Part shown: piece after piece, positions 1-12,103 of the stretch
Layout: each line of letters opens with the position of its first letter
Position numbering within the stretch: position 1 is the first letter of the stretch
DNA from: Impatiens glandulifera
Lineage: Eukaryota; Streptophyta; Magnoliopsida; Ericales; Balsaminaceae
Assembly: GCF_907164915.1 (NCBI RefSeq)
Contig: NC_061862.1
Coordinates: 77,928,218-77,992,217 of the forward strand
Reading direction: 5' to 3'
Length of the DNA stretch: 64,000 bases
Notes under the pieces: model-generated
Database searches by the model: none
Told to the model about the DNA's origin: nothing
Seen by the model: only the letters and a program-made list of their open reading frames with translations
Made by a program: the position numbers and the translations under genes

Positions 1-790
1 GGTCAATTGAGATTTATGGTTAGTTTGGCGAGGGATAAGAGACGTGTGAAAGTATGTGAGGTCACAATATTCATAATGAGAGTTATCCATTGAAAAAAGA
101 ATATTGGTGGTTAAATTTGTGATTGAAATGGTTGGTTGACCGAATTATAAAAGTGAGTTCACGAGATGAGAAGTCAATAGGATTGGTGGTTGGTTTGCTG
201 AAGTGAGGGTAAAGAGGTCGGGGTAATAATGTGAGATAGTTGTGGTACAAAATACTCAAAGTAATGTCACGAGAATAATAATGAGATGTTAATTGGAGAA
301 TAAAAATATATTTGTCGTTAAATATATGAATGAATTTTTTAGTTTACCGAAGAAGTAAGGGTAAAGAGGTTATTGATATGAGATGATTGATTATCGAAAA
401 ATAAAAGTGAGTTCACGAGATGAGAGGTCAATATGATTGGGGTTGGTTTGATGAAGTGAAGGTAAAGAGGTCGCAATAATGATATGAGATGGTTGAGGTA
501 CAAAATACTAAGGTCACGGGATTAGTGGTGAGATGTTCATTGAAGAATAAAACATATTTGTCATTAAATGTATGAATAAATTTGTTGGTTTACCGAAGAA
601 GTGAGGGTAAAGAGGTTAGTGATATGATGAGATTGTCGATTTGCCAAAAATGATGGTAAAAAATATTGGTACTGTTGAGATGGTTGAGTTCAAAAGTGAG
701 GTCAAGAGATTAATAATATGATATGTTTATTAGGTAAGAAATGATATTTTTGATTAATCGAGAAATGAGATTAAAAAGTCGAAAAGGAAG
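1..790. repeat. Degenerate ~250-bp tandem repeat
   Basis: Phrases such as GTAAAGAGGT, TTCACGAGATGAG and a tract reading gaagaataaaa...tatttgtc recur at spacings of about 246-255 bp (for example near 151 and 406, and near 360 and 606). At least two and a half diverged copies are present and fade out by about 790. No open frame or RNA gene is visible. An inverted relative lies at about 6310-6590. The repeat could be a satellite or the end of a large element; the window edge cuts it. Confidence 0.6.
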
Positions 791-1363
791 AGGTCGGTGC
801 TGATGAGGAAAAAAGTTAAATAAATGTCTTCTTATCAAATTTGTTATTATTTTTTTATGAATAATGAAAATAAGGATTAATGAGAAGATGAAGATAATTA
901 TCATGTTTATACCATAAATATTGACGACAAAGAGGATAATGAAGACATGATCATGACAACCACAAAGAGGTCAATATTGTTCATTTCAACTTTGTAAATG
1001 TGATTTTATTTATCCTTGGAACGCAATGACATTATGCTAGTTTATTTATAATAGAATTATAGGTTTTTCCATTTTAAATTGATTAAATCTGTATTTATTT
1101 GATAAAAAAACATATCTATGTTTTAAAATTAATTATAAATATATTTTACATAAATAATACTCATACAATTATTAAAATATATTAACATATATTTATATAA
1201 TTATTTTTTTAGGTATTTCATGTTTTTGTTCTCTATTAGAGTTTTTTTATTATGAAAAACAAAATAAATTAATTTCTGCAAGATTCAAATCCCAAATTGA
1301 GATTTTAGGTTGGTTTATAATTCAATGCTGTGTGGAAAAAATGAATTATGAATTATTTTAAGC
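791..1363. other. AT-rich sequence without a gene
   Basis: Nothing convincing is seen. Runs of gaagatgaagat-type purine sequence around 870-970 may be further decayed repeat. No splice-competent coding segment was recognised. Confidence 0.5.
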
Positions 1364-1366
1364 TTA

Positions 1367-3696
1367 GGGTGTGTTTGATAATCTTGGATTTGGCATTGGA
1401 ATTGGAATTGGAGGGTCCAATTCCAATTCTTATGTTTGTTAGACACTTTAATATTAAAAATTGGAATTGGAATTGGAATTAGAATTCCAATGGAATTCAA
1501 TATAGTGTAATTTGATAATTCTCAATTCCAATCTTTTTAGGTCGGAATTGTAATTCCAAATTAACATGTTTTTCACGTTTTTGATATGTTTAACACGTTT
1601 TCACACGTTTTTCACACATTAAACACGTTTAACACGTTTTTCACACATTAAACATGTTTATCACGTTTATGTCATGTAACACGTTTAACACGTTTTCACA
1701 CGTTTAACACGTTTTTGGCACATTTAACACGTTTTTGGCACATTTAACACATTTTGACATGTTTAACACGTTTTTGACACGTTTAACACGTTTTTCACGT
1801 CCTTGACACGTTTTTAACACGTTTAACACGGTTTTGACACGTTTAACACGTTTTTGACACGTTTAACACATTTTCACATTTTTGCATATTTTGTACGTTT
1901 GGACACATTTAACAAGTTTTTCACATATTTGGCACGTTTAACACGATTTGACACTTTTAACAAGTTTTCACGTTTTTGACACATTTAATACATTTAAACA
2001 CATTTATCATATTTTTGGCACGTTTAACACGTTTTTTTACATTTTTGACACGTTTACCACATTTTGACACGTTTAATACGTTTTGGCACATTTAACAAGT
2101 TTTTCACATATTTGACATGTTTAACACATTTTGACACGTTTTCATGTTTTTAACACGTTTAAAACGTTTTTAACACATCAAACACGTTTATCATGTTTTT
2201 GGCACGTTTGACACGTTGTTGACACATTTCACATATTTTTTTACGTTTTTGACACGTTTAACACATTTTTAACACGTTTAACATATTTTCACATTTTTAA
2301 CACGTTTAACACGGTTTTAACACATTAAACACGTTTAGCATGTTTTTGGCACGTCACACATGTTTTTGACACGTTTAACATGTTTTCACGTTTAACACGT
2401 TTTTCACGTTTTTGGCACGTTTAACATGTTTTGGTATGTTTAACACATTTTTAGAACGTTTAACACATTCGATAAATTATGGCATATTTACCACATTTTG
2501 ACATGTTTAATATGTTTTGGCTCGTTTAACACACTTGTGACATGTTTAAAACGTGTTAAATATGCCAAAAATGTGTTGAACATGCCAAAAATGTGAAAAA
2601 CATGTTTAACGTGTCAAAATGTGTTAAACTTGTCAAAATATGTTAAACGTATATAAAACGTGTTAAACATGCTAAAAATCTATAAAACGTGCCAAGAACA
2701 TGTGAAACGTGTCAAACGTGTGAAAAACATGTTAAACGTGTTAAACATGTCAAAAATGTGTTAAACGTGCAAAAAACGTGAAAAACATGTGAAAATGTGT
2801 GAAAAAATGAAAAATGTGTTAAACGTGAAAAACGTGAAAATGTGTTAAACATACCAAAATGTAAAAAATGTGAGAAAAACGTGTTAAACGTGTGAAAATG
2901 TGAAAAACGTGTTAAACGTGAAAAATGTGAAAAACGTGTTAAACATGCCAAAACATGAAAAACGTGAGAAAAACATATTAAACGTGTGAAAAACATGTGA
3001 AAAATATGAAAAATGTGTTAAACGTGAAAAACGTGTTGAAAATGCCAAAACATATTAAACGTGTCAAATGTGTAAAACGTGTGAAAAATGTGTTAAACAT
3101 GCCAAAAACGTGTTTAACGTGCCAAAACATGAAAAATGTTGAACGTGTGAAAAATGTGTTAAACATGTTAAAAACATGAAAAACGTGTTAAACTTGTCAA
3201 AACATGTGAAAAGCATGTTAAACGTATTAAAAATGTCAAAAACGTGTTAAACATATCAAAAACGTAAAAAACATGTTGAGCGTGTGAAAATGTGTTATAA
3301 GTGTGAAAACGTGTTATAAGTGTGAAAATGTGTTAAACATGTCAAAAACGTGGTTAAACGTGCCAAAAACGTGTTAAACGTGTAAAAAACGTGTTAAACA
3401 TGTCAAAAACGTGTTACATGTGTTAAACATGTCAAAAACATATTAAACGTGCCAAAAACGTGAAAACATATTTAAGAAGTTAACATTTTGAACCGATATT
3501 TTTTTTTACAAACATAGGAATTGAAATTGAATTACAATTCTATCATTTTCCCAAACATAGGAATTGAAATTGAATTACAATTTTTCCCCAGCATAGGAAT
3601 TGAATTGTAATTCAATGCCAATTCTCATGGAATTGGAATTGAAATTAGAATTCCAATGTCAATTCCAATTCCAATTCCTTCTCATCCAACACACCC
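1367..3696. mobile_element. 2.3-kb fold-back transposon, PIF/Harbinger-like ends
   Basis: The left end reads GGGTGTGTTTGATAA and the right end, reverse-complemented, reads GGGTGTGTTGGATGAG. Both are flanked directly by TTA (1364-1366 and 3697-3699), the 3-bp target duplication typical of PIF/Harbinger and Tourist-like elements. Next come AATTGGAATT-rich subterminal blocks at both ends. The left arm (about 1560-2540) is built from short repeats around CACGTTTAACACGTTTTTGA; the right arm (about 2540-3470) is the same family reverse-complemented. The whole element can therefore fold into one hairpin. No transposase is present, so it is non-autonomous. Ends and target site are seen directly; the superfamily is inferred. 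Confidence 0.75.
1560..3470. repeat. Palindromic array of CACGTT/AACGTG minisatellite
   Basis: Roughly 10- and 20-bp units alternate between a CACGTTTAACA core and a TTTTTGACA or TTTTCACA spacer. Orientation flips once, near 2540-2560, where ACACGTTT units give way to AAACGTGT units. Short open frames on either strand here are only a by-product of the repeat, because they translate to low-complexity Phe/Thr/His or Lys/Asn/Val strings. Confidence 0.85.
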
Positions 3697-3699
3697 TTA

Positions 3700-4930
3700 G
3701 AACCCTGACAGTATTTTCGGTTGGAGTTATTTATATCAATATTGTTTTATTTAAAAAAAAAGGTTAAGTGATGTTAACTTTAAGGAGTGGGTTTTATTTA
3801 TAAAATAAATATTTTATATAGAGATTATTTTAGTTAATAAATAGAATGATGCGATTTATAAAAGAGTGAGTAAAATAATGTTTGGTTATCAATAAATGAA
3901 TCGAAGATACAGTAGACTCTCGATAAAATTATAACCTCAATAAAATAATAAATTCTTATAGTCCCGACTCGGGCCGAATAGCTAAGGCCATGGCATATCG
4001 ACAAATGTCATTATTGTTACGCCGCCACCAGGCCGTGAGGCTTTCCCGGGTCTTAGTCCTTGTTCAGTTAAGATGTACATTAAAGGTACGGTCATTACGC
4101 ATCAAGATATCTTCCCCTTGGAATGGGACGTATGTAATAATTTCGATAAATTTATTAAGTAACATAATTTTTTGGCGCACATAGGTCTCAACCTATATAT
4201 AAAGTAATAATATACTATTTTTTTAATAATTCGCAGTGTCTTAGTGAAATATGAGTCCACCATTGTCTGTTTTGTATGAAAAATTATTCCATTTGAATCT
4301 CATATCTCACTTTTTGCAAAATTTTATGATTGTGTAATGTATGTACTTGAAGATGAATATTTTAAGATTAAAATCATCTTACAACATAAGATATTACATC
4401 ATTTACATTACATATTAAATGACTTTGAGAATAGAAAAGATTTACGATTGATTATATTTTAATAACTTATACCATAAATGAATCCTACTATATAGAATTT
4501 GAATTTTAAAATTTAACCGTATTCAATAAAATTATATTTTATTATTATATATATAAAATAATAACTTATTACTTTATGAATTAAATAATATTTTAATAAT
4601 ATAATATTTTTATCAGTGAGAAAACAATTACAACTTCATTAAATATATTAACTTTTAATATAATATTTTTATCAAAATATTATCTTTTCACATTATTCTC
4701 AAAATTAACTTTTAGTACCTTTTTTTTAGGGAAATATATTAGTAGTAAAAATATTATAGTTAAAAGTAGGGAAATATATTATCTTTACTACTAAAAGTAC
4801 CTTTACAATATTGTTCAAAATATTAGTAGTAAAACGATATATATCATTAAATAAAATAAAAATATACTATAAATATTGCAGTATATCTAAAGCAAAATAT
4901 AGAGAAATTATTTTTTATATAATTGTGAGT
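3700..4930. other. Intergenic region upstream of the defensin-like gene
   Basis: Mostly AT-rich. A more GC-rich patch at about 3905-4190 (CCCGACTCGGGCCG near 3963, then TTTCCCGGG near 4042) stands out and begins with a CTCGATAAAATTATAACC motif that resembles known plant transposon ends, but no partner end was found. The last few hundred bases before the gene are T/A-rich and could hold its promoter; no single TATA box can be singled out. Confidence 0.4.
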
Positions 4931-4933
4931 TTA

Positions 4934-5035
4934 ATGGTCCAACAACAAAAGCCTAAGATGGTACTGAAGACTATTCTAACGATGACATTGCTCGTTAATA
5001 TTATTTTGTTAGGTATATTTCAGCTTATATATAAT
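4934..5035 (+). other. Signal peptide of the defensin-like protein, exon 1 plus start of exon 2
   Basis: The region encodes a basic N-terminus (QQQKPKM), a 15-residue hydrophobic run, and ends at the exon-intron border at 5012; the last residues before the predicted cleavage site (ISQSYA) come from exon 2, starting at 5104. Retention of the intron would read into stop codons shortly after 5100, so the secreted product depends on splicing. Confidence 0.6.
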
Positions 5036-5367
5036 TGTTATTCAATTTATAATAATACTATGTATATACTAAATCATATATATATATATCTATGTAAATA
5101 GGTATGATCTCACAATCATATGCAGAACCTGGAAAGGAATGTGTATGGGCGCAAGATTGCATAGACACTTGTCGTTTTTATAGAAGAAAATGTTACGATG
5201 GATATTGTTTTTGCTACTCTGAATCAAGTTTGCCCAAATTTCATGATATCGTCGATGAATTGGCACAATGCTCAAACGATAATGATTGTAATTCAAGTTG
5301 TGCTGGGTGTGAGTTTACTAAGTGTTTAAACCATAGTTGTGTATGCTCAAATTGTAAGAAAATATAA
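4934..5367 (+). CDS. Secreted two-domain defensin-like cysteine-rich protein
   Basis: Two exons are inferred: 4934-5012 and 5102-5367, with an 89-bp GT-AG intron. The split glycine codon (g|gt) joins the frames cleanly and gives about 114 residues. Residues 1-34 form a signal peptide with hydrophobic core TILTMTLLVNIILLG and a likely cut after SYA; an alternative start is Met9 at 4958. The mature part has 14 cysteines in two groups. Group one is C-X5-C-X3-C-X6-C-X4-C-X1-C, the CSalpha-beta signature of defensin-like and NCR peptides. Group two is C-X5-C-X3-C-X2-C-X4-C-X4-C-X1-C-X2-C and carries KCLNHSCVC. An intron just after the signal peptide is usual in this family. The role is unknown: antimicrobial, reproductive signalling or symbiotic are all possible. 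No close homologue was checked. Confidence 0.8.
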
Positions 5368-6305
5368 CATTTGAGTGAAAGACTATGATTAAGTAGAATT
5401 TGGTTATTATTTTATTTTGTAATAATAAAGCTAAAATGGTTTATCATAAATTTCGGAATATTTTAAAGTTGGATATTTAACCTCTAAATATAGTCATAAT
5501 TATTTTTTATTTATAAATTGAAATGGTAAAATATACTGTGAATTTTAAGTAATTAAAAGATCAAAACACAAATAAACAATGGTGAATTTCCAATACAGAG
5601 TAAAAGGTTACAGATTTCATTTAAAATTTCAAACATCAAAATATATTGTAAATTACAAAATTTTCTTTCTAACTAAATTTATTGTTATTTATGTAATTAA
5701 GTCTATATGAAAAAGAATGTTTTAAAACAATTAGGATTGTTGAAATCAGAAATGTAACTTAGCCCAAGTTTAATAACCTACAAAATAAGCCATAACACAC
5801 AAACCTAGTACTATTTTAAGAAAGAGTCTAAATGGTTAACTCTCTACCCACTAACTAAATAAAAATATATGTTAAACAAGTGCATTTGAAATTGATTGAT
5901 CAATCCAATTTACTTAGTTAAGTCTATTAATCCCTCCCGTAAATTGGATTACATTTTTTCACACTTTAGTCTTAATGACTCGCATAAAAAAAATTCAGTT
6001 TCTCAAAGGACTCAATTTAAGGCTTTTGTCATTGAATGGTTTGTTGTTCGGTTCTACTCAGTTATAATTATTAAATTACTAGCATAATGCCATTGTATTT
6101 CAAGAATTAATAAATTTTACATTTTTTTCATTCTCGTCATCATCATTTTGATTATCATTGTCAATATTACTGTGGTAGTCTATCTGAAAAAAAATTAAAA
6201 TAAACCATCTCAGTTTTAAAATAACTTTAAAAAGTTTTTACTTTAAAAATATTTACCATATCTAACAAATTAAATATAAAATACAAAATGGATATATGTT
6301 GAAAT
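5368..6305. other. Downstream flank of the defensin-like gene
   Basis: AT-rich, with AATAAA-like signals shortly after the stop (aataataaagc near 5420). No further coding exon was recognised. A short open stretch near 5896-6087 has no recognisable domain and is probably chance. Confidence 0.45.
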
Positions 6306-6309
6306 ATAC

Positions 6310-6590
6310 GATACTCATCTCTCTATCATCGTCGTCATCACATATTTAACCACAAATATACCGTGTTTTCTAATTAACCTCATTTTCACACTTCGGTCAA
6401 CCAACGAACTCATTCACATATTTAATCATTAATATTCATTGTTTTTCAATGAACCCCTCATATTACTAATCTCGAGACCTCACTTCAAACAGTTTGCACC
6501 GCAATCATCTCATATCATTAATATCGCGACATCGCGACATCTTACCCCCACTTTGGTGAACCACCACAATTCAAGTAATCTCTCATCTCA
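6310..6590 (-). repeat. Inverted relative of the 1-790 repeat unit
   Basis: Reverse-complemented, this stretch contains the same ordered phrases as the array at 1-790: a GGTTCATTGAAAAAC-like block, a GAATGAGTTCGTTGG-like block, and a TGAGATGATTG block. One diverged unit of about 250 bp in opposite orientation is the simplest reading. The defensin-like gene and the fold-back element lie between the two. Confidence 0.55.
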
Positions 6591-7722
6591 TACGGTATAA
6601 ACGAGTCAAGTTGTTTCTGAGTAGCTTGTGACTAACTCGGTCAAAGCTCGACTTGAACTCGGTTTGACCGAGCTCGAGTTGAGTTTGAGTATATCGATTA
6701 TAAAATCGAGCTCGAGCTTTATATTTGTTGTTCGAGTAGCTCGCTAGTAGCTCGTTGGGGAAGGTAATTTGGGAGAGAGAATGGGGAATGAATGAAGTGT
6801 CACCACAGGGTGAAAAAAAAGATAAAGAGTGAGGAGAAAGAAAAGAGAAAGAAAATTTGTTGTTTTTTCAGATTGCGCCACTTAATTCCCTCATCATTAT
6901 CTCTCCCAAATTGCCTCCCCAATTATTTCTCTATTATATTATATTTTATTTTATTTTATTATATTATATAACAAAAACATCCCACAAATTTTATTCTTAA
7001 ATCCTTAATCTCTATGCTTATTCCATTTTCAAAAGTCAAACTCATCTCTATCTTCTCATTTTATTCATGTTTTCTCTTTCTTTCATTCCTAAATAGTCAA
7101 ACTCATCTCTTTATCTCTTCTCTTTTCATTTTCAAACGGTTAAAACCTCTTTCTCTTCTCATTCGTCAATCTTTCAAATTCTTTTTCCATCAAAAGACCT
7201 TAAAGAATCTATTTTTTGAATTCTACTATTAACAGAACATCTTCTTCATTTCTTTCACTATTTCATATTTCAAATTTTGTAGAATTTGAAGATCATTATA
7301 TGACTATATGACTAGTGAATCATATTGTCAAACTTACTTGTAAAACTTGTGATGTACATATTTTAAATATTAATTTCATTTGTAATTTCTAAATTAGATA
7401 TTAGTGATTGAATGATTATTTTTAAATTATGTTATAATATTTATTATTTTTATTCTTAAATAATGTTGTGATTATATATGTATAGTTTGTAAAATATATA
7501 TTATATTATGTTTGACATATTATTTAGTGGTAAAATAAAATTTTAATTAATAAAATTTAATTTTCTAGTTTTCGAGTTCGACCTCGAGTAGCTCGAATTG
7601 TAATCGAGCCGAGTACGAGTATAAATTTTGATACTTGAAGGAGTTCGAGTATAAGTATTTATAATACAATTCGAGTCGAGTTCGAGTAGTATAAAACTCG
7701 GCTCGACTCGACTTGTTTACAC
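6590..7722. mobile_element. hAT-like non-autonomous element with CTCGAG-rich ends
   Basis: The left end (GGTATAAACGAGTCAAG) resembles the reverse complement of the right end (GGGTGTAAACAAGTCGAG). Subterminal blocks on both sides are dense in CTCG, CGAG and GAGCTCGAG motifs, a signature of a common plant hAT-like family with TGTTTACACCC termini. The interior is pyrimidine-rich and codes for nothing recognisable. An 8-bp target duplication could not be matched, so the exact borders are uncertain. Confidence 0.5.
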
Positions 7723-7896
7723 CCTTATATTTTCGGTCAAATATATATATTCCCTTTTGTTAATTTTATATAAATTTATTTTATATCTTATGATATCTAT
7801 TTTTTCACTAGTTATATAAAATATATAATATCTCATTAATAATTTATATATATATAATATTATATATTTATTTATATATATATATATATAATAACA
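7723..7896. other. AT-rich spacer
   Basis: The spacer is TATATA-rich and leads into the hexanucleotide array. No gene is seen. Confidence 0.5.
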
Positions 7897-8629
7897 CTAT
7901 CTATATCTATATCTATATCTATATCTATATCTATATCTATATCTATATCTATATCTATATCTATATCTATATCTATATCTATATCTATATCTATATCTAT
8001 ATCTATATCTATATCTATATCTATATCTATATCTATATCTATATCTATATCTATATCTATATCTATATCTATATCTATATCTATATCTATATCTATATCT
8101 ATATCTATATCTATATCTATATCTATATCTATATCTATATCTATATCTATATCTATATCTATATCTATATCTATATCTATATCTATATCTATATCTATAT
8201 CTATATCTATATCTATATCTATATCTATATCTATATCTATATCTATATCTATATCTATATCTATATCTATATCTATATCTATATCTATATCTATATCTAT
8301 ATCTATATCTATATCTATATCTATATCTATATCTATATCTATATCTATATCTATATCTATATCTATATCTATATCTATATCTATATCTATATCTATATCT
8401 ATATCTATATCTATATCTATATCTATATCTATATCTATATCTATATCTATATCTATATCTATATCTATATCTATATCTATATCTATATCTATATCTATAT
8501 CTATATCTATATCTATATCTATATCTATATCTATATCTATATCTATATCTATATCTAGATCTAGATCTAGATCTAGATCTAGATCTAGATCTAGATCTAG
8601 ATCTAGATCTAGATCTAGATCTAGATCTC
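7897..8629. repeat. Hexanucleotide array (TATATC)n followed by (TAGATC)n
   Basis: About 110 uninterrupted copies of TATATC run from 7897 to about 8555. They are followed without mixing by about 12 copies of TAGATC to 8629. The change is a single T-to-G substitution fixed in all terminal copies. The second block forms a run of AGATCT palindromes. Confidence 0.95.
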
Positions 8630-9289
8630 TATCGATATCGATAAAGATAAGCCGTTTGAACTATTTTCTAGGAATTTTGAACTAATAAACTTTCCAGCAT
8701 TGTCTGCACCGTTTTAGTAAGACTCATCCAACATCAAATAAATTTCAATAATTACCAATATTGCTCAGTGTAGGAAATTTCATAGTAGGCTTTAACTATT
8801 AAAAAAGGGAAAATATGCCTAACTTGGGAAGTGATCTTGTTAACGGCACATGAGTTCATTGACATGGAGGACTAAGATTGAGTTTTGACTTTGATACGGC
8901 ACATGGTTTTTCATATACTTTCACATTTGGACCAAAATAAATATTGATCAATAGCGAGGACTATTGACAATACCAAATAGCGTTGCTATTGATCTTAATT
9001 AAGCAAGTTATATTGAGCTAAAAAGTAAGAACTAAGATCAATAAGGTTGCTATAAAATAAGTTTTTATTAAATTCCTAAAATCACACATATTTTCTGCGA
9101 CAAAATGTGTCAATTAATGATTATCTTGGAACATACTACTAAAAAATGAATTTCTTCTAGCAAATGTAGTTGTCTCTAGCACTACAAATCTCGTCCTTCC
9201 ATAACACTTTCACTCACACTATGTTTGAAAAATAAAGCAATGGCCAACATAGAATATGGAAAAGTTAACAAACATCATTGAAAATATAT

Positions 9290-9690
9290 AGACCCTGATG
9301 CATAGAACGTGCAAGCTAACAAACATTTATCGAAGATATATGGACCCGATGGATAGAACGTGCAAGCTAACAAACATTGATTGGAGATATACGGACTCGA
9401 TGTATAGAACGTGCAAGTTAACAAGCATTTATTGAATATATATGGACCTGATGTATAGAATGTCCAAGCTAAGAAACATTGATTGAAATTATATGGATCA
9501 GATGTATAGAACGTGCAAGTTAACAAACATTGATTGAAAATATATGAACCCGATGTATCAAACGTGTAATCTAACAAACATTGATTGAAGATATATGGAC
9601 CCAATGTATAGAATGTACAAGCTAACAAACATTGATTAAAGATATTTGGATATGCTGTATAAAATGTGCAAGTTAACAAATTGATTGAAA
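9290..9690. repeat. 51-bp minisatellite, about 8 copies (copy 1)
   Basis: Each unit reads like atagaacgtgcaagctaaca, then aacattgattgaagatatat, then ggacccgatgt. Because 51 is divisible by three, the minus strand is open for 134 codons with a 17-residue period, but codon sense and family similarity are lacking, so this is best read as non-coding. Confidence 0.85.
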
Positions 9691-10444
9691 ATATATAGAC
9701 TCAAGATATATTATTGAGCTACCACTAAAGGAAGTCTTAGAAAAGGCTATTAATTGTTAGGAAATATAAAAACCTATAACCTTTAAATCGACAAATATTG
9801 GTTATTGAGACTTTATAATTAACAACATTAAGATGAATAATTCTTTTTAACTAAGGCTTGTCACTATTTTTTGAATTGTTAGTCGTCAGTCCCATCTATA
9901 TATTAGCCCAAAGTAGTCTAATTTTATTTTTATTATCAAATTAAGTTGCATTGAATTATATGAAAGAACTAAGATTACACTATAAAATATAATATACAAT
10001 TCAAAGGGGGAGGTTTTAACATCTAGTTGATTCTTTACTTATAATTTGTTGCGAAAACAACTTTAAAATAAATGGTAAACAAATTTAAAAGGGATGAAAA
10101 GAAAGAGAAATAAGAAAAACTAAGAAATAATACTAATTATAGTTCAACACGACACATTTAGTTACTCCAAAACATCTATGAGACGATAGTAACTGAAAAC
10201 AGTCCGCTAATGTTCAATAATTATACTAGTTGCACCACATCGCCGCTTGTCTCTATAAGTTGTCTTTTTTTACGACGATATTCAATACATTCTCCAATGA
10301 AATGGCAACTATAATTGAATTCCATTGCTAAAAGAATTAACGACAAAAATTTTACTTTTATTTTAATATATCAAATTAGCACGACCCCCACATTTATACA
10401 CCATTTTAACCTAAGGCGTTTTGAAAAATATTTACCTAAATTTG

Positions 10445-10447
<3 letters not shown>

Positions 10448-10501
<54 letters not shown>
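10448..10501. repeat. (AT)n microsatellite, copy 1
   Basis: The tract is about 52 bp of pure TA repeat. The partner tract in copy 2 of the tandem duplication has roughly doubled. Confidence 0.95.
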
Positions 10502-10504
<3 letters not shown>

Positions 10505-10940
10505 TTTTGATAAAAACTTGTGTAATTTTATAAACTAGAAAATATCAAATACACCAATAAATCATTCTTATAAAAATCTTCTAAAATAATTGGAGTATGA
10601 TATTGATCCGAAGTTATTATTATGGTTAATCTTCTTCTAAAAATAATTAAGAATAACAACTTAATTATTAAAATAACCATGTTGAATCAATGTTCCAAAT
10701 AGTGTCCTATTGATCTTAAGCGACTAATCATTGAGCTTATAAAAAGTAAAAACTAAGATCAATAGCATTACTATTAAATATGAGTTCTTATTAAATAAAC
10801 CTAAAATCAAATATATATTTTTGGGACATAAATGTGCAAATTAATGGTTATCTTGGAACACAAATAACTAAAATTATTAATTTATTCTAACAAGTTTGTA
10901 CAATGTTAACCAACATTGATTGAATATATATATATATATA

Positions 10941-11329
10941 TACGGGTGAAAAAGGGATCAAAACCGAGAGTAAAAACTCTCGGTTTTGACCGTATAACTT
11001 TCGGTATAGACACATTACTGAAAGTTTTGGTAACTCTCGTCATCCCTCGGTATTGACTCTTTCGTTAAAAACAATTGGGCATTTACCGAGAGACATCGTA
11101 GAGTTTTCGATTTAGATACCCTAGAGTAAAACCGAAAGTTAATTGAAAAACTTTCGTTTTTTCCACAAAGAGGAAAATCGAGAGTTTTACAAATAACTCT
11201 CGGTTATACACCTTAGGGAAGAACCGAAAGTTTTCTATTAACTTTCGGTTTTTCCATTTGAAAAAACCCGAGAGTTATTAGAAAACTTTCGGTTTTTCCA
11301 CAAAGAGGAAAACCAAAAATTTTTCATAT
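10941..11329. mobile_element. Duplicated left-end fragment of the CACTA element
   Basis: It is identical or nearly so to 13406-13793. It starts at TACGGGTGAAAAAGG and carries paired AACTCTCGG/CCGAGAGTT and AACTTTCGG/CCGAAAGTT subterminal motifs. It has no right end and is stranded by the tandem duplication. Confidence 0.85.
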
Positions 11330-11702
11330 ACTTTCACATTTGGACCAAAATAAATATTGATCAATAGCGAGGACTATTGACAATACCAAATAGCGTTGCT
11401 ATTGATCTTAATTAAGCAAGTTATATTGAGCTAAAAAGTAAGAACTAAGATCAATAAGGTTGCTATAAAATAAGTTTTTATTAAATTCCTAAAATCACAC
11501 ATATTTTCTGCGACAAAATGTGTCAATTAATGATTATCTTGGAACATACTACTAAAAAATGAATTTCTTCTAGCAAATGTAGTTGTCTCTAGCACTACAA
11601 ATCTCGTCCTTCCATAACACTTTCACTCACACTATGTTTGAAAAATAAAGCAATGGCCAACATAGAATATGGAAAAGTTAACAAACATCATTGAAAATAT
11701 AT

Positions 11703-12103
11703 AGACCCTGATGCATAGAACGTGCAAGCTAACAAACATTTATCGAAGATATATGGACCCGATGGATAGAACGTGCAAGCTAACAAACATTGATTGGAGA
11801 TATACGGACTCGATGTATAGAACGTGCAAGTTAACAAGCATTTATTGAATATATATGGACCTGATGTATAGAATGTCCAAGCTAAGAAACATTGATTGAA
11901 ATTATATGGATCAGATGTATAGAACGTGCAAGTTAACAAACATTGATTGAAAATATATGAACCCGATGTATCAAACGTGTAATCTAACAAACATTGATTG
12001 AAGATATATGGACCCAATGTATAGAATGTACAAGCTAACAAACATTGATTAAAGATATTTGGATATGCTGTATAAAATGTGCAAGTTAACAAATTGATTG
12101 AAA
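11703..12103. repeat. 51-bp minisatellite, about 8 copies (copy 2)
   Basis: This array is the same as the one at 9290-9690 and was duplicated with the 2.4-kb unit. No unit gain or loss is evident between the copies, which supports a recent duplication. Confidence 0.85.

Larger units (their letters stand above)
8917..11329. repeat. 2.4-kb tandem duplication, copy 1
   Basis: This segment is repeated almost base for base at 11330-13793, with an offset of 2413 bp before and 2464 bp after the (AT)n tract. Only a few substitutions were seen by eye (for example near 9829/12240 and 10199/12612). The copy holds a 51-bp minisatellite, an (AT)n tract and, at its right end, 389 bp of CACTA terminus. The junction lies in TTTTTCATATA, which occurs at both parental breakpoints. 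Confidence 0.9.

Noticed and set aside
2712..3179. Phe/Thr/His-rich and Lys/Asn/Val-rich open frames in the fold-back arms
   Set aside because: They arise from CACGTT/AACGTG repeats with no stops; not coding.
3905..4190. GC-richer patch with an open frame and transposon-like CTCGATAAAATTATAACC start
   Set aside because: No second end, target duplication or recognised domain was found, so no element or gene is claimed.
9275..9679. 134-codon open frame with 17-residue repeats (also at 11688-12092)
   Set aside because: It is produced by a 51-bp minisatellite whose length is a multiple of three; no signal, domain or codon bias supports a protein.
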